Assembly: GCA_020638695.1 (NCBI GenBank)
Contig: JACKIB010000038.1
Location: 1 to 18,200, forward strand
Origin: Planctomycetota bacterium
GTDB taxonomy: Bacteria; Planctomycetota; UBA1135; UBA2386
Direction: 5' to 3'
DNA length: 18,200 bases
Both the position numbers and the translations under genes were made by a program. Of the stretch, positions 7,793 to 14,915 are shown piece by piece. Below the pieces are notes generated by a model. The model did no database searches and was not told the DNA's origin. It saw only the letters and a program-made list of their open reading frames with translations. Position 1 is the stretch's first letter; the number at the start of each line of letters is the position of its first letter.

Positions 7793-8608
7793 GACACAGA
7801 GCGTGTCGGACGTTGGCGCCGCCGGCAAAAGTGTGGTGGGGAATCGGTGGCTCGTGCGGCCCGACACGCCTTCTCCGAGCCGGGGGCGCCGGCGCGTCTC
7901 GGCGCGCGTGGTCCGGTGTCGAATCTCGCGACGGTGGACCATGGACGCGTACGGCTCGAGCCAGAGCATCCAGGAGTCTGCGCCACGGAAGGGCGATTCA
8001 GGAGGTGCGTGGATTTCGGCGCAGGTCGCCGCCCGAAAACGCATCCGAACTGGTGGATTCGGCGAGGCTTTCGGGGGGTGACGGGTGCTGGAAGGCGCGG
8101 ATCTGATGGATTGTCATTCCGTGGCGCAGACTCCTGGAGACCGCGCCGCCGACACCGCGAGCACGAGCCGGATGCGTCCCGCGATCCTCGACCGAGTAGC
8201 GGCGAATCGGAGCTTGCAGCTTGCTCATCGACCGGCAGCCCCGCTCCGCGATGGGGTCGCGGGGCGGACCACCCGAGATCCCCCGTTGGCAGGAGGCCTC
8301 TCCGGACGGTTTCGGGCGGGCTGGGCGCGTGCCAAGTGGGGGGCTCGCGACGCGTTCGCGTGCAGGGCGTCGGCCCGACGCGGCTGGAAGCTGAGAAGAC
8401 CTGTTGCCTCGCCACCCGTCGGCGCGCGGAGGCTCGTCTGCGGACACGCTGCACGCGGCCCGAGTCCACATGCCGGCCAGCGCGATGAGCTTCGCCCGCC
8501 GTGTGGCGTCGAATGCGCGCAGCGTCGCTCACCACCGCGCGGCGAAACCAGGTGTAGGCTGGTGGCCCGCATGTCGGTCCCCGGGCCGATTCTCGCGAGC
8601 CCACACCC
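7793..8608. other. Divergent intergenic region, no gene recognised
   Basis: 816 bp between the divergently transcribed GT39 and C25 peptidase genes. Several long open frames cross it on both strands, but their translations are Arg/Pro/Ser-rich and look like non-coding GC-rich sequence. The region contains the long palindromic element described separately (about 7944-8178). I see no convincing sigma-70 promoter, RNA gene or further repeat in 8179-8608. Confidence 0.6.
7944..8178. repeat. Long imperfect palindrome with perfect 22-bp ends (MITE/REP-like element)
   Basis: The core, 7969-8138, is a 170-bp near-palindrome centred at 8053/8054. Its outer 22 bp (7969-7990 against 8117-8138; starts TCCAGGAGTCTGCGCC) are perfectly complementary. 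The next 60-odd positions pair without gaps at about half of all sites, and the centre again pairs well (CCCGAAA and CCGAA blocks against TTCGG and TTTCGGG). Outside the core a further 18-bp block, 7944-7961, pairs at 15 of 18 positions with 8161-8178, after a 7-nt spacer on one side and a 22-nt spacer on the other. No clear target-site duplication is seen. Both strands read as similar Arg/Ser-rich peptides only because of the symmetry. It has no coding capacity, so a non-autonomous mobile element or a structured RNA is the likely nature. Confidence 0.7.
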
Positions 8609-10930
8609 ATGCACGAATCCCGAACCCTCAAGTCGATCCCGGCCGCGTGCACGCTGTTGATCCTGGCGCTGCTGTCATCCTCGGCGGTCCGGCTGCCGCG
8701 GTTGGTCTTGCTGGTGCCCATCCCGCAGGCCGCGGCCTGGCAGGACGACGCGTTCCTCGCCGCGGTGCCGGCGGCGATGGTCGCGGGCGGTGCGCCGATG
8801 GTGATTGCCGTCGACCCGGCTCGGCCTTGGCGCCCCGAGCTGCTCGACTTCCTGCGCCGCTACGCGCCGCAACGCGTGTGGTGGGTCGGGGGTGAGGTGC
8901 CCGGCGGTGCGCCGGAGTCGTTGCCGGTCGAGCGGCTGCCGTGTGCGAGCGCCGAGCAGGCGGCACTGGTGATAGCGAAACGTTGGTGGAAGGCGTCGCG
9001 CCGCGCGGTGCTCTACCCCCCGGAGAACCGTTCCGCGGCGCTGGCTGCGGCGGTGCTCGCGGCGCGGCTCGGCGCACCCCTGTTGCCCTGTGCCGGTGCC
9101 GAGCCCACCGCCGAGGTGCGGAAAGAGCTCGAGCGCTTGGGCGCGGTCGAGCGGATCGCGGTGGGAGTCGGCGTCGCCACGGCCGTGCGAGCGACACGGC
9201 TCGCGCAGCCCGAAGACGTCGTCCGCTGGATGGCAGGCCACGGGTTGCCCGTTGGCTACCTGGCCGCAACCAACCCGAATGACACGACACTCGGGCCGGC
9301 GCGCAAGCTGTCGTTCGCCGCGGTCATCCTCGCCGCGGCGCGCGGTGGTGCGGTGGCGCCGCTCGCCTACACGACGGTGTGGAAGCAGTCGTTCGCCACC
9401 AGCGAAGAGGTCACCATTCCGCCCGAAGGCGCCCGGCCGAGCAGCGTCCCACTGCGTCGGGGTGCGGTGGCGCTCGGCGGCCAGCGCGTCGCGTTCCTCA
9501 CCGGCTGCGGCCCTCGTGACCGCAAGTTCTGGGTGCAGCTCGATCACAACGGCGACGGGAAGTTCACCGGCGCGGACGAACACCCGCTGCGCACCGGCGC
9601 CAGTACCGAGGTCGCGGGCCGACGCTTCACCGTCGACCTCGATGCCGACGAGAAGGCGCGCGGTCGCAGCCTCTGGTTGACGGCGCCCACCCCCGACGAA
9701 GTGCGCGGTGACCTCGCGCGCTTTCGCCGCGCCGCCGGCAAGCCGGAGTTCCTGTGTCTGGTCGGTTGGCCCGAGACCCTGCCGCCGGCGGTGATCGCGC
9801 ACGGTCAGGGAATCGACGCGGACCTGGTGTCGGATCTGCCGTACGGCCAGACCGACCCCGATCCGTTCGTCGAGCTCGCGTTCAGCCGCTTCCTCGCTGC
9901 GGACTGTGCCTCGGCGTGCTTGCTCGCCTGTCGCGGGTTGGCCTGCGAGGGATTCCGCGATCGACCGTTCGCCAAGCGCTTCGCCACCGCCGAGTGGGAC
10001 GAGCCGGAACGCCCTGCGCTGGAACGCGCCGGTCTCTCATACGCGGGCCACCATCCGGGTGGTCGGGACCTCGCGCCCGGCAGCCCACTGACCGAAGTGG
10101 GGTTGTTGGTGCACGCCTCGCACGCGATGTGGACCGTGCTGGGCAAGACCTACAGCTGGAACGCTGGCGCGCTGCTCGCACCCTGCGTGGTCGAGTCCGC
10201 CGGGTGCAGCACGGCCTCGCTCGATCAGGATCGCGGCAAGCACCGCTCGGTCGCCGTCCGAATGCTGCGCAACGGTGCCGTCGCGTTCGTCGGCAATTCA
10301 CGGCGCGGCATCGCCCAGCAGGAGTTGTTCCGCTCCGAGCTGCGCAACGCGTTGTTCGCCGGCCAGACGCTCGGTCAGGCCAACCGCACCGCGCTCAATC
10401 GGCTGATCCTTGCCGTCGAGGAGAAGGGTCAGCGCCGCGGCGGGCCGTTCTACTACCAGCTCTACAACCACGCGGTGTACGGCGATCCCGCGCTGCGACC
10501 GACGTTCGGTGGCGCTTCCGCGCGACGCGGTGCACGCGTGGTGCTGCGCGGCGACGTGGCGACGATCCACGCGCCCGACCGCTGGGTGCGGGTCGAGTAC
10601 CCGCCGAACCCCGACTGGAAGTGTCCGCTGCCCAAGCTCTACACCTGGCGCGGCGCGGGCACCGGGGTCGAGAGTCGGTGGCACGGGCCGGGCAAGCGCA
10701 ACGATGACGAGCTGTGGGTGACCGCGGAAGTGCGGACCCGGCGGCGCGTGCGCGCGGTCGAGCCGGTGGGGTCGCCAGCGCCGATCGGTTGGTCGGGCAA
10801 GTTCTTCGTCGACGAGCACGCGGACGGGTCGCGGTCGATCCTGTGGCGGGTGCGACTGATCGACTTCGACGTGCCGTCGGGGAAGGTGCGGGCGGAGGTG
10901 GCGAAGGTGAAGATGCGACTGCGGGGGTGA
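8609..10930 (+). CDS. Gingipain-like cysteine peptidase (family C25), exported
   Basis: 773 residues. An N-terminal hydrophobic segment (12-28) looks like a signal peptide or anchor. Residues 30-250 form an alpha/beta region with VWWVGGE and ERIAVGVGVATAV segments that I do not assign. LDHNGDGKFTGAD (311-323) matches an EF-hand-type calcium loop. The peptidase region is recognised by DLVSDLPYGQTDPDPFVELAFSRF (split across 405-428; compare the D.PY..DGD..PE.AVGR pattern of C25), a His in HASHAMW (H505), and 28 residues later a Cys in ESAGCSTAS (C533). GAVAFVGNSRRG and LYNHAVYGDPALRP (618-631) follow, the family's closing motif. The family's usual GHG is SHA here. The C-terminal 140 residues are beta-rich. 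Known family members are His/Cys-dyad endopeptidases. Here it stands alone, divergent from the glycan operon; substrate unknown. No good ribosome-binding site is seen before the ATG. Confidence 0.7.
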   Translation: MHESRTLKSIPAACTLLILALLSSSAVRLPRLVLLVPIPQAAAWQDDAFLAAVPAAMVAGGAPMVIAVDPARPWRPELLDFLRRYAPQRVWWVGGEVPGGAPESLPVERLPCASAEQAALVIAKRWWKASRRAVLYPPENRSAALAAAVLAARLGAPLLPCAGAEPTAEVRKELERLGAVERIAVGVGVATAVRATRLAQPEDVVRWMAGHGLPVGYLAATNPNDTTLGPARKLSFAAVILAAARGGAVAPLAYTTVWKQSFATSEEVTIPPEGARPSSVPLRRGAVALGGQRVAFLTGCGPRDRKFWVQLDHNGDGKFTGADEHPLRTGASTEVAGRRFTVDLDADEKARGRSLWLTAPTPDEVRGDLARFRRAAGKPEFLCLVGWPETLPPAVIAHGQGIDADLVSDLPYGQTDPDPFVELAFSRFLAADCASACLLACRGLACEGFRDRPFAKRFATAEWDEPERPALERAGLSYAGHHPGGRDLAPGSPLTEVGLLVHASHAMWTVLGKTYSWNAGALLAPCVVESAGCSTASLDQDRGKHRSVAVRMLRNGAVAFVGNSRRGIAQQELFRSELRNALFAGQTLGQANRTALNRLILAVEEKGQRRGGPFYYQLYNHAVYGDPALRPTFGGASARRGARVVLRGDVATIHAPDRWVRVEYPPNPDWKCPLPKLYTWRGAGTGVESRWHGPGKRNDDELWVTAEVRTRRRVRAVEPVGSPAPIGWSGKFFVDEHADGSRSILWRVRLIDFDVPSGKVRAEVAKVKMRLRG

Positions 10931-10937
10931 GGCGTCG

Positions 10938-10980
10938 TTTTCAAGAATCTTGAAAATCAAAAACCGATGTTTCGATTTTC
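10938..10980. promoter_or_regulatory. AT-rich patch with nested inverted repeats
   Basis: Starts seven bases after the peptidase stop. TTTTCAAG (10938-10945) and CTTGAAAA (10949-10956) form a perfect 8-bp inverted repeat around AAT. Overlapping its right arm, GAAAATC (10952-10958) pairs with GATTTTC (10974-10980). The patch is strikingly AT-rich against its surroundings and lies across the first codons of the DUF4143 fragment. It may be an operator or promoter, or the scar of the event that truncated that gene. Confidence 0.4.
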
Positions 10981-11551
10981 ACACTTCCACGGACAAGTGT
11001 GGAATGCCGCCGAGTTGGCGCGTTCGCTCGGATCGAGCGAACCGACAGCGCGTCGTTACCTCGATCTTCTGGCGTCGACGTTCATGGTGCGGCAGTTGCC
11101 GCCATGGTTCGAGAACGTCGCCAAGCGTCAGGTGAAGTCGCCGAAGGTCTACGTCCGCGACAGCGGGTTGCTGCACACCCTGCTCGGAATGGAGACGCGC
11201 GCCGCCCTGGAAAGCCACCCCAAGCTCGGCGCTTCTTGGGAGGGATTCGCCCTCGAGCAGGTGCTGCAGCGCGTCGGTAGCTCGAATGCGTACTTCTGGG
11301 CGACCCATGGCGGTGCGGAGCTCGACCTCATGGTGACTTTGGACGGCAAGCGGTACGGGATCGAGCTGAAGTACGGTGATGCTCCGCGTTCGACTCGGTC
11401 GATGCGCGTGGCGATTCATGACCTCGGCCTCGAGCGGGTCGTGATCGTGCATCCTGGTCGCGAGAGCTACCGAATCGACCAGCGCATCGAGGCGCTGTCG
11501 ATCCTGCACGTGGGGCGGTTGTTCGCGGTCGTCGGCGCAGGTCGCTCATAG
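10967..11551 (+). pseudogene. C-terminal fragment of an AAA_14-DUF4143 ATPase
   Basis: 194 residues matching only the DUF4143 half of the widespread AAA_14-DUF4143 proteins. It begins at the HFHGQVWNAAELARSLG segment (7-22, winged-helix part) and continues with PTARRYLDLLASTFMVRQLP, SPKVYVRDSGLLHTLLG (58-74) and HPKLGASWEGFALEQVL (84-100). The terminal PD-(D/E)XK-like part follows: GGAELDLMV (E118, D120) and GIELKYG (E133, K135). Full-length members run to about 370-400 residues and carry a P-loop ATPase domain first. Here the in-frame codons upstream give only a short unrelated peptide back to the peptidase stop at 10930, so the ATPase domain is absent. The remaining frame is intact and well conserved, so loss is probably recent, or the fragment is still expressed. 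These proteins are often found as scattered accessory genes. Confidence 0.75.
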
Positions 11552-11718
11552 GTCCGCGCCCCGCGCCGAACGACAGAGACATCGCGGCGCAACGGATTGC
11601 GATTGTCAGAATCGGCGATATCGCCGCTGCCCGAATCCTCGCGGATCCTGCGCCGACCCGGATCTTGGAGGAACAGGCCTGATCCACTACCCTCTATTGC
11701 GATCTGACCCGTCAGCAA
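11552..11718. other. Non-coding spacer with a 14-bp perfect palindrome
   Basis: No gene recognised. CGGCGATATCGCCG at 11613-11626 is a perfect 14-bp palindrome. One frame reads as a short helix-like peptide ending in RILEEQA before a TGA at about 11682, but it has no start codon and no recognisable homology, so I do not call it a gene. Confidence 0.4.
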
Positions 11719-12048
11719 ATGCCACAGCAGTCTCGCAGCTGGCGCTACGCAGCTCCCGCGGTCAGGGACTCCTCTTGGTGGCGATGCGGGCTGGGTTTCC
11801 ATGGGGGTATCCTGGACAACAAGTCATCAAAGCTCCTGGTCGTGCTCTACAGACTGTTCGTCGTCACGGGCGCGATCGGGGTAGGTCTGGCACTGGTGGT
11901 GATCTGGGGCCTTGCCGAGGACCCACGCACGGTGATTTTCCTCTCGCGCGTCATGGGGACCTGCTTGGTCCTCGCGGTAACGAGCGCCTTCGCCATGAGT
12001 GCATCCCAGCTTGTCGGGAGTCGTCGGTCCGAGGACGTCGATGCGTAG
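11719..12048 (+). CDS. Possible small membrane protein with two helices
   Basis: An open frame of 109 codons. Its last 75 residues look like a real membrane protein: LLVVLYRLFVVTGAIGVGLA and VIFLSRVMGTCLVLAVTSAF are two hydrophobic helices of about 20-25 residues separated by a short polar turn (EDPRT), and the tail is charged. The first 35 residues (Trp/Arg/Ser-rich) look untranslated, so the true start is probably inside, near 11810-11850, but no ATG is available in frame there. A GTG in the first helix is the only common alternative start. No family is recognised, and a decayed gene is equally possible. Confidence 0.35.
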   Translation: MPQQSRSWRYAAPAVRDSSWWRCGLGFHGGILDNKSSKLLVVLYRLFVVTGAIGVGLALVVIWGLAEDPRTVIFLSRVMGTCLVLAVTSAFAMSASQLVGSRRSEDVDA

Positions 12049-12410
12049 TTGCTTCAGGGAATGCGCGTCGACGCGGCGCCGAGGCAGCGGCCCCGGAAGC
12101 TCCAGCAAGCAGGGGCCTCATCGCGTGAGCTGGAGGTGCGGTGAGCTCTGACCGCATCCAGCGGTAGCGCGCCGCCGTCGGCACGTACCTCGGTGCTCTT
12201 GCCGGCCTGTTCGTCGGCTTGACGATTGCGTGCCTCTGCTTCCCGTTCCGCTCGGATCGACCTTCCTCTGCACCCTGCACGGCGCGCTCCTCGGTTCGCG
12301 CACCGTTCGCACGCGTTGACCGCCCCGCCGATCCCCCCATCTCCCCCGCCCCATCGCCCGTTTCTCCGCTGGTCCGACCCCCCGGATTGCCGATAGCCTG
12401 AGCACGTGGC
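12049..12410. other. Intergenic region, no gene recognised
   Basis: About 360 bp between the small membrane ORF and the GT4 gene. One plus-strand frame at about 12160-12240 reads as a hydrophobic helix (YLGALAGLFVGLTIACLCFPF) but has an in-frame TAG just before it, only TTG as a start, and then a Pro/Ser-rich tail. It may be a relic. The promoter for the GT4/epimerase pair should lie here, but I cannot identify boxes. Confidence 0.4.
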
Positions 12411-12427
12411 TGTCGCACGGTGCGACA
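12411..12427. promoter_or_regulatory. 17-bp palindrome upstream of the GT4 gene, candidate operator
   Basis: TGTCGCAC and GTGCGACA form a perfect 8-bp inverted repeat around a single G. It ends 14 bp before the ATG at 12442. Its compact symmetry is typical of a dimeric repressor site. If the gene started at the GTG at 12406 the palindrome would be inside the coding region, so it also argues mildly for the ATG. Confidence 0.4.
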
Positions 12428-12441
12428 CCTCAACCCCGGGC

Positions 12442-13767
12442 ATGCGACTCGCGTTCGTCAACCACAGCTACATCGAGCTACCGCGGCAGGGCGGCGGGCT
12501 GAACAGCAACTCGATCGGGTTGTGGAACTACCAGATCGCCACGCGCCTGGCGGAAGACCACGACGTGACGGTCTACCACCAGCGGCGCGGGCGGGCCGCC
12601 GACGAGCTGGTGGAGCACGGCGGGGTGCACTGGCAGAGCTACTCGGTGCGGCAGGACGAACGCGCGCACAAGATGGTGGCCCGCTGGGATGGCCTGCGGC
12701 GGCGGATGGGTTTGCGCGGGAATCCGCGGCGTCCCCGTTTCGCGACCCCGGGACACTACCGGCGCTACATCGACGCCGTCGCCGCCGACATCGCGCGGCG
12801 GGAATGCGAGGCGGTGCACATCAGCAACTACCCGCAGTTCGCCAGCGCGGTGCGGCGGCACAACCCGCGGGCGAAGATCAACCTGCACATGCAGTGCGAT
12901 TGGTTGGTGCAGCTCGACGCGGACGTGTTGGCACCGCACCTCGAGCGCTGCGATCTCATCTCGGGGTGCAGCGACTACGTGGTCGATGGGATCCGGCGGC
13001 GGTTCCCCGCACTCGCCGACCGCTGCTACACGCTCTACAACGGTGTCGACCCGACGGAGTTCGTGCCGGGTGACGAGGCGCACGACGGATCGCACGTGCT
13101 GTTCGTCGGGCGGTTGTCGCCGGAGAAAGGACTGCACACGCTGCTCGACGCACTGGCGCGCATCGCGCCGCAGCATCCGCGTCTTCGGGTCACCATCGTC
13201 GGCGGTCGCGTCCAGGTGCCGTACGAGTTCGTGGTCGCCCTGTCCGACGACCCGAAGGTGCGCGCACTGGCGCAGTTCTACGCCGGCGATGATCCGTTCG
13301 CCTACGAGCGGGCGCTGCACCGGATGGTCGAGTCCCGCGGCGACGGCGTGTTGCGCGGCCGTGTGGAGTTCATCGACCACATCCCGCAGCCGGAGCTGCG
13401 CCAGCTGTACCGCGGCGCCGACGTATTCGTCTTCCCGTCCGATTGGGACGAGCCGTTCGGCATGCCGGTGATCGAAGCGATGGCCAGCGGCGTGCCGGTG
13501 GTGACCACCCAGAGCGGCGGCATCCCCGAGTTCGTGACCGACGGCGTGACCGGGTTGGTGGTGCCGCGCGCCGATGCCGCGGCGCTGGCCGGCGCACTAG
13601 ACCGGCTGCTCGGCGACGCGGGGTTGCGCCGCGCCATGGGAGCGCGGGGCCGTCAGGCAGTGGCCGACGGTTTCACCTGGGACCACGCGACCGCGGCGCT
13701 GCTGCGCGCCCTCTTGCCGGCGGGCACCCGCGCCGGCCGCCACGATCTCGATCCGAGTCCAACATGA
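12442..13767 (+). CDS. Family 4 glycosyltransferase (GT-B fold)
   Basis: 441 residues from the ATG at 12442. An upstream in-frame GTG at 12406 would add 12 poorly conserved residues, and homologous proteins usually begin as here (MRLAFVNHSY, then a Gly-rich PRQGGGLNSNSIG loop at 15-26). The C-terminal nucleotide-sugar domain has LYNGVDPTEF (198-207), LFVGRLSPEKG (220-230) and the EX7E retaining motif E337/E345 (DEPFGMPVIEAMASGVPVV), followed by TQSGGIPEFVTDGVTGLVV. Cytoplasmic, no membrane helix. It transfers a sugar from a nucleotide donor with retention of configuration; donor and acceptor are not predictable from sequence alone. Its TGA overlaps the ATG of the UDP-GlcNAc 2-epimerase gene, so a ManNAc-type donor is a reasonable inference. 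Confidence 0.9.
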   Translation: MRLAFVNHSYIELPRQGGGLNSNSIGLWNYQIATRLAEDHDVTVYHQRRGRAADELVEHGGVHWQSYSVRQDERAHKMVARWDGLRRRMGLRGNPRRPRFATPGHYRRYIDAVAADIARRECEAVHISNYPQFASAVRRHNPRAKINLHMQCDWLVQLDADVLAPHLERCDLISGCSDYVVDGIRRRFPALADRCYTLYNGVDPTEFVPGDEAHDGSHVLFVGRLSPEKGLHTLLDALARIAPQHPRLRVTIVGGRVQVPYEFVVALSDDPKVRALAQFYAGDDPFAYERALHRMVESRGDGVLRGRVEFIDHIPQPELRQLYRGADVFVFPSDWDEPFGMPVIEAMASGVPVVTTQSGGIPEFVTDGVTGLVVPRADAAALAGALDRLLGDAGLRRAMGARGRQAVADGFTWDHATAALLRALLPAGTRAGRHDLDPSPT

Positions 13768-14873
13768 CCCATTCCACAGAACACGGCGTCGTGACGCCGG
13801 AGGTCATCGTCGTCGCCGGTGCCCGGCCGAACTTCATGAAGGTCGCGCCGCTGTGCCGCGCGTTCGCCGCCGACGGGCGGATGCGCGTCCGGCTGGTGCA
13901 CACCGGGCAGCACTACGACCCGGTGCTCAGCGACCAGATCATGCGCGATCTCGAGCTGCCGCCACCCGACGACCACTTGGAGGTCGGGTCGGCCGCGCCG
14001 TCGCTGCAGACCGCGAAGATCCTCGAGGCGATGGACCGCATGCTGGTCGAGCGTCCGCCGCTCGCCGTGTTGGTGGTCGGCGACGTCACCTCGACCGTGG
14101 CGGCCGGGCTGGCCGCGGCCAACCGCAGCGTGCCGCTGATCCACGTCGAGGCGGGCCTGCGCAGCCGCGATTGGACCATGCCCGAGGAACGCAACCGGGT
14201 GGTGGTCGATCGATTGTCGCAGCTGCTGTTCGTCACCGAGCCGAGCGGTGTCGACAACCTGCGCGACGAGGGAGTTGCCGCGGGCGTGCACCTGGTCGGC
14301 AACACGATGATCGATTCGCTGCTGCAGATCCTGCCGCGGGCGCGCGAGTCGGGGATCCGCGAGCGACTCGGCCTCGCCGACCAGCGCTACTCGGTGATGA
14401 CGCTGCACCGGCCGGGCAATGTCGACCAGAGCGCGGCGTTCGCCAAGATGATCGAAGCGCTGGCGCCGCTCGCCGAGGAAGCGCCGTTGGTCTTCCCGGT
14501 GCACCCGCGCACCAAGGCTCAGGTCGAGGCGTTGCACGTTCCTGAGGGTCTGCGCTGCATCGCGCCGCTCGGCTACACCGAGTTCATCGGGCTGGTCGAG
14601 CAGGCGTCGTTGACGCTCACCGATTCAGGGGGGCTGCAGGAAGAGACCACGGTGCTCGGGGTCCCGTGCCTGACGCTGCGTCCGAACACCGAGCGACCGA
14701 TCACCGTGGAGATCGGCTCGAACGAGTTGGTCTACAACGATGCGGAGAAGATCCGCACGCTCGGAATGAAGGCGCTGCGCGGCGAATGGAAGCCGCACCG
14801 GGTGCCCGAGCTGTGGGACGGGCAGGCTGCGTCGCGCATCGTGTCGGTGATCGGCGAATCGCTGCTGCGGTAG
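13764..14873 (+). CDS. wecB: UDP-N-acetylglucosamine 2-epimerase, non-hydrolysing
   Basis: 369 residues, the usual family length. Motifs in order: VAGARPNFMKVAPL (17-30), HTGQHYD (46-52), GDVTST (106-111, with the catalytic Asp at 107), HVEAGLRS (127-134, E129), MPEERNRVVVD (139-149, E142), LVGNTMID (177-184), TLHRPGNVD (213-221, H215), FPVHPRT (244-250) and DSGGLQEET (287-295). The reaction is reversible epimerisation of UDP-GlcNAc to UDP-ManNAc in the cytoplasm. The start ATG overlaps the GT4 stop (ATGA, 13764-13767); the open frame extends further upstream but only as the antiphase of the GT4 gene. No UDP-ManNAc dehydrogenase is in the window, so the product is either used directly as a ManNAc donor or oxidised by an enzyme encoded elsewhere. 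It ends 42 bp from the convergent secreted-protein gene. Confidence 0.95.
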   Translation: MTHSTEHGVVTPEVIVVAGARPNFMKVAPLCRAFAADGRMRVRLVHTGQHYDPVLSDQIMRDLELPPPDDHLEVGSAAPSLQTAKILEAMDRMLVERPPLAVLVVGDVTSTVAAGLAAANRSVPLIHVEAGLRSRDWTMPEERNRVVVDRLSQLLFVTEPSGVDNLRDEGVAAGVHLVGNTMIDSLLQILPRARESGIRERLGLADQRYSVMTLHRPGNVDQSAAFAKMIEALAPLAEEAPLVFPVHPRTKAQVEALHVPEGLRCIAPLGYTEFIGLVEQASLTLTDSGGLQEETTVLGVPCLTLRPNTERPITVEIGSNELVYNDAEKIRTLGMKALRGEWKPHRVPELWDGQAASRIVSVIGESLLR

Positions 14874-14915
14874 GTCGTGGTCGCGGCCGCGCGATGTGCG
14901 ACGCGCGGGGCGATT

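Noticed and set aside
7793..8044. 84-codon N-terminal extension of the GT39 protein
   Set aside because: It runs into the palindromic element and is Arg/Ser/Pro-rich. The ATG at 7792 starts directly before the first membrane helix expected in the family.
7789..8721. Long overlapping frames on both strands of the intergenic region as possible genes
   Set aside because: The similar peptides on opposite strands are explained by the palindrome. No start signals, domains or sensible composition.
12219..12401. Small TTG-started frame with a hydrophobic stretch
   Set aside because: The in-frame TAG precedes the hydrophobic part, the start would cut the helix, and the rest is Pro/Ser-rich. At most a relic.
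12406..12441. GTG start for the GT4 gene
   Set aside because: It would place a perfect palindrome in the coding region and add residues not seen in the family, and the ATG at 12442 fits the usual N-terminus. Not excluded.
13443..13763. Upstream extension of the 2-epimerase frame
   Set aside because: It is the alternative frame of the GT4 gene. The ATG at 13764 gives the normal length and an ATGA overlap.
14874..14915. CGCGCG repeats between convergent genes as a terminator
   Set aside because: The arms are short and self-complementary in very GC-rich sequence and there is no T-run, so it is not distinguishable from chance.
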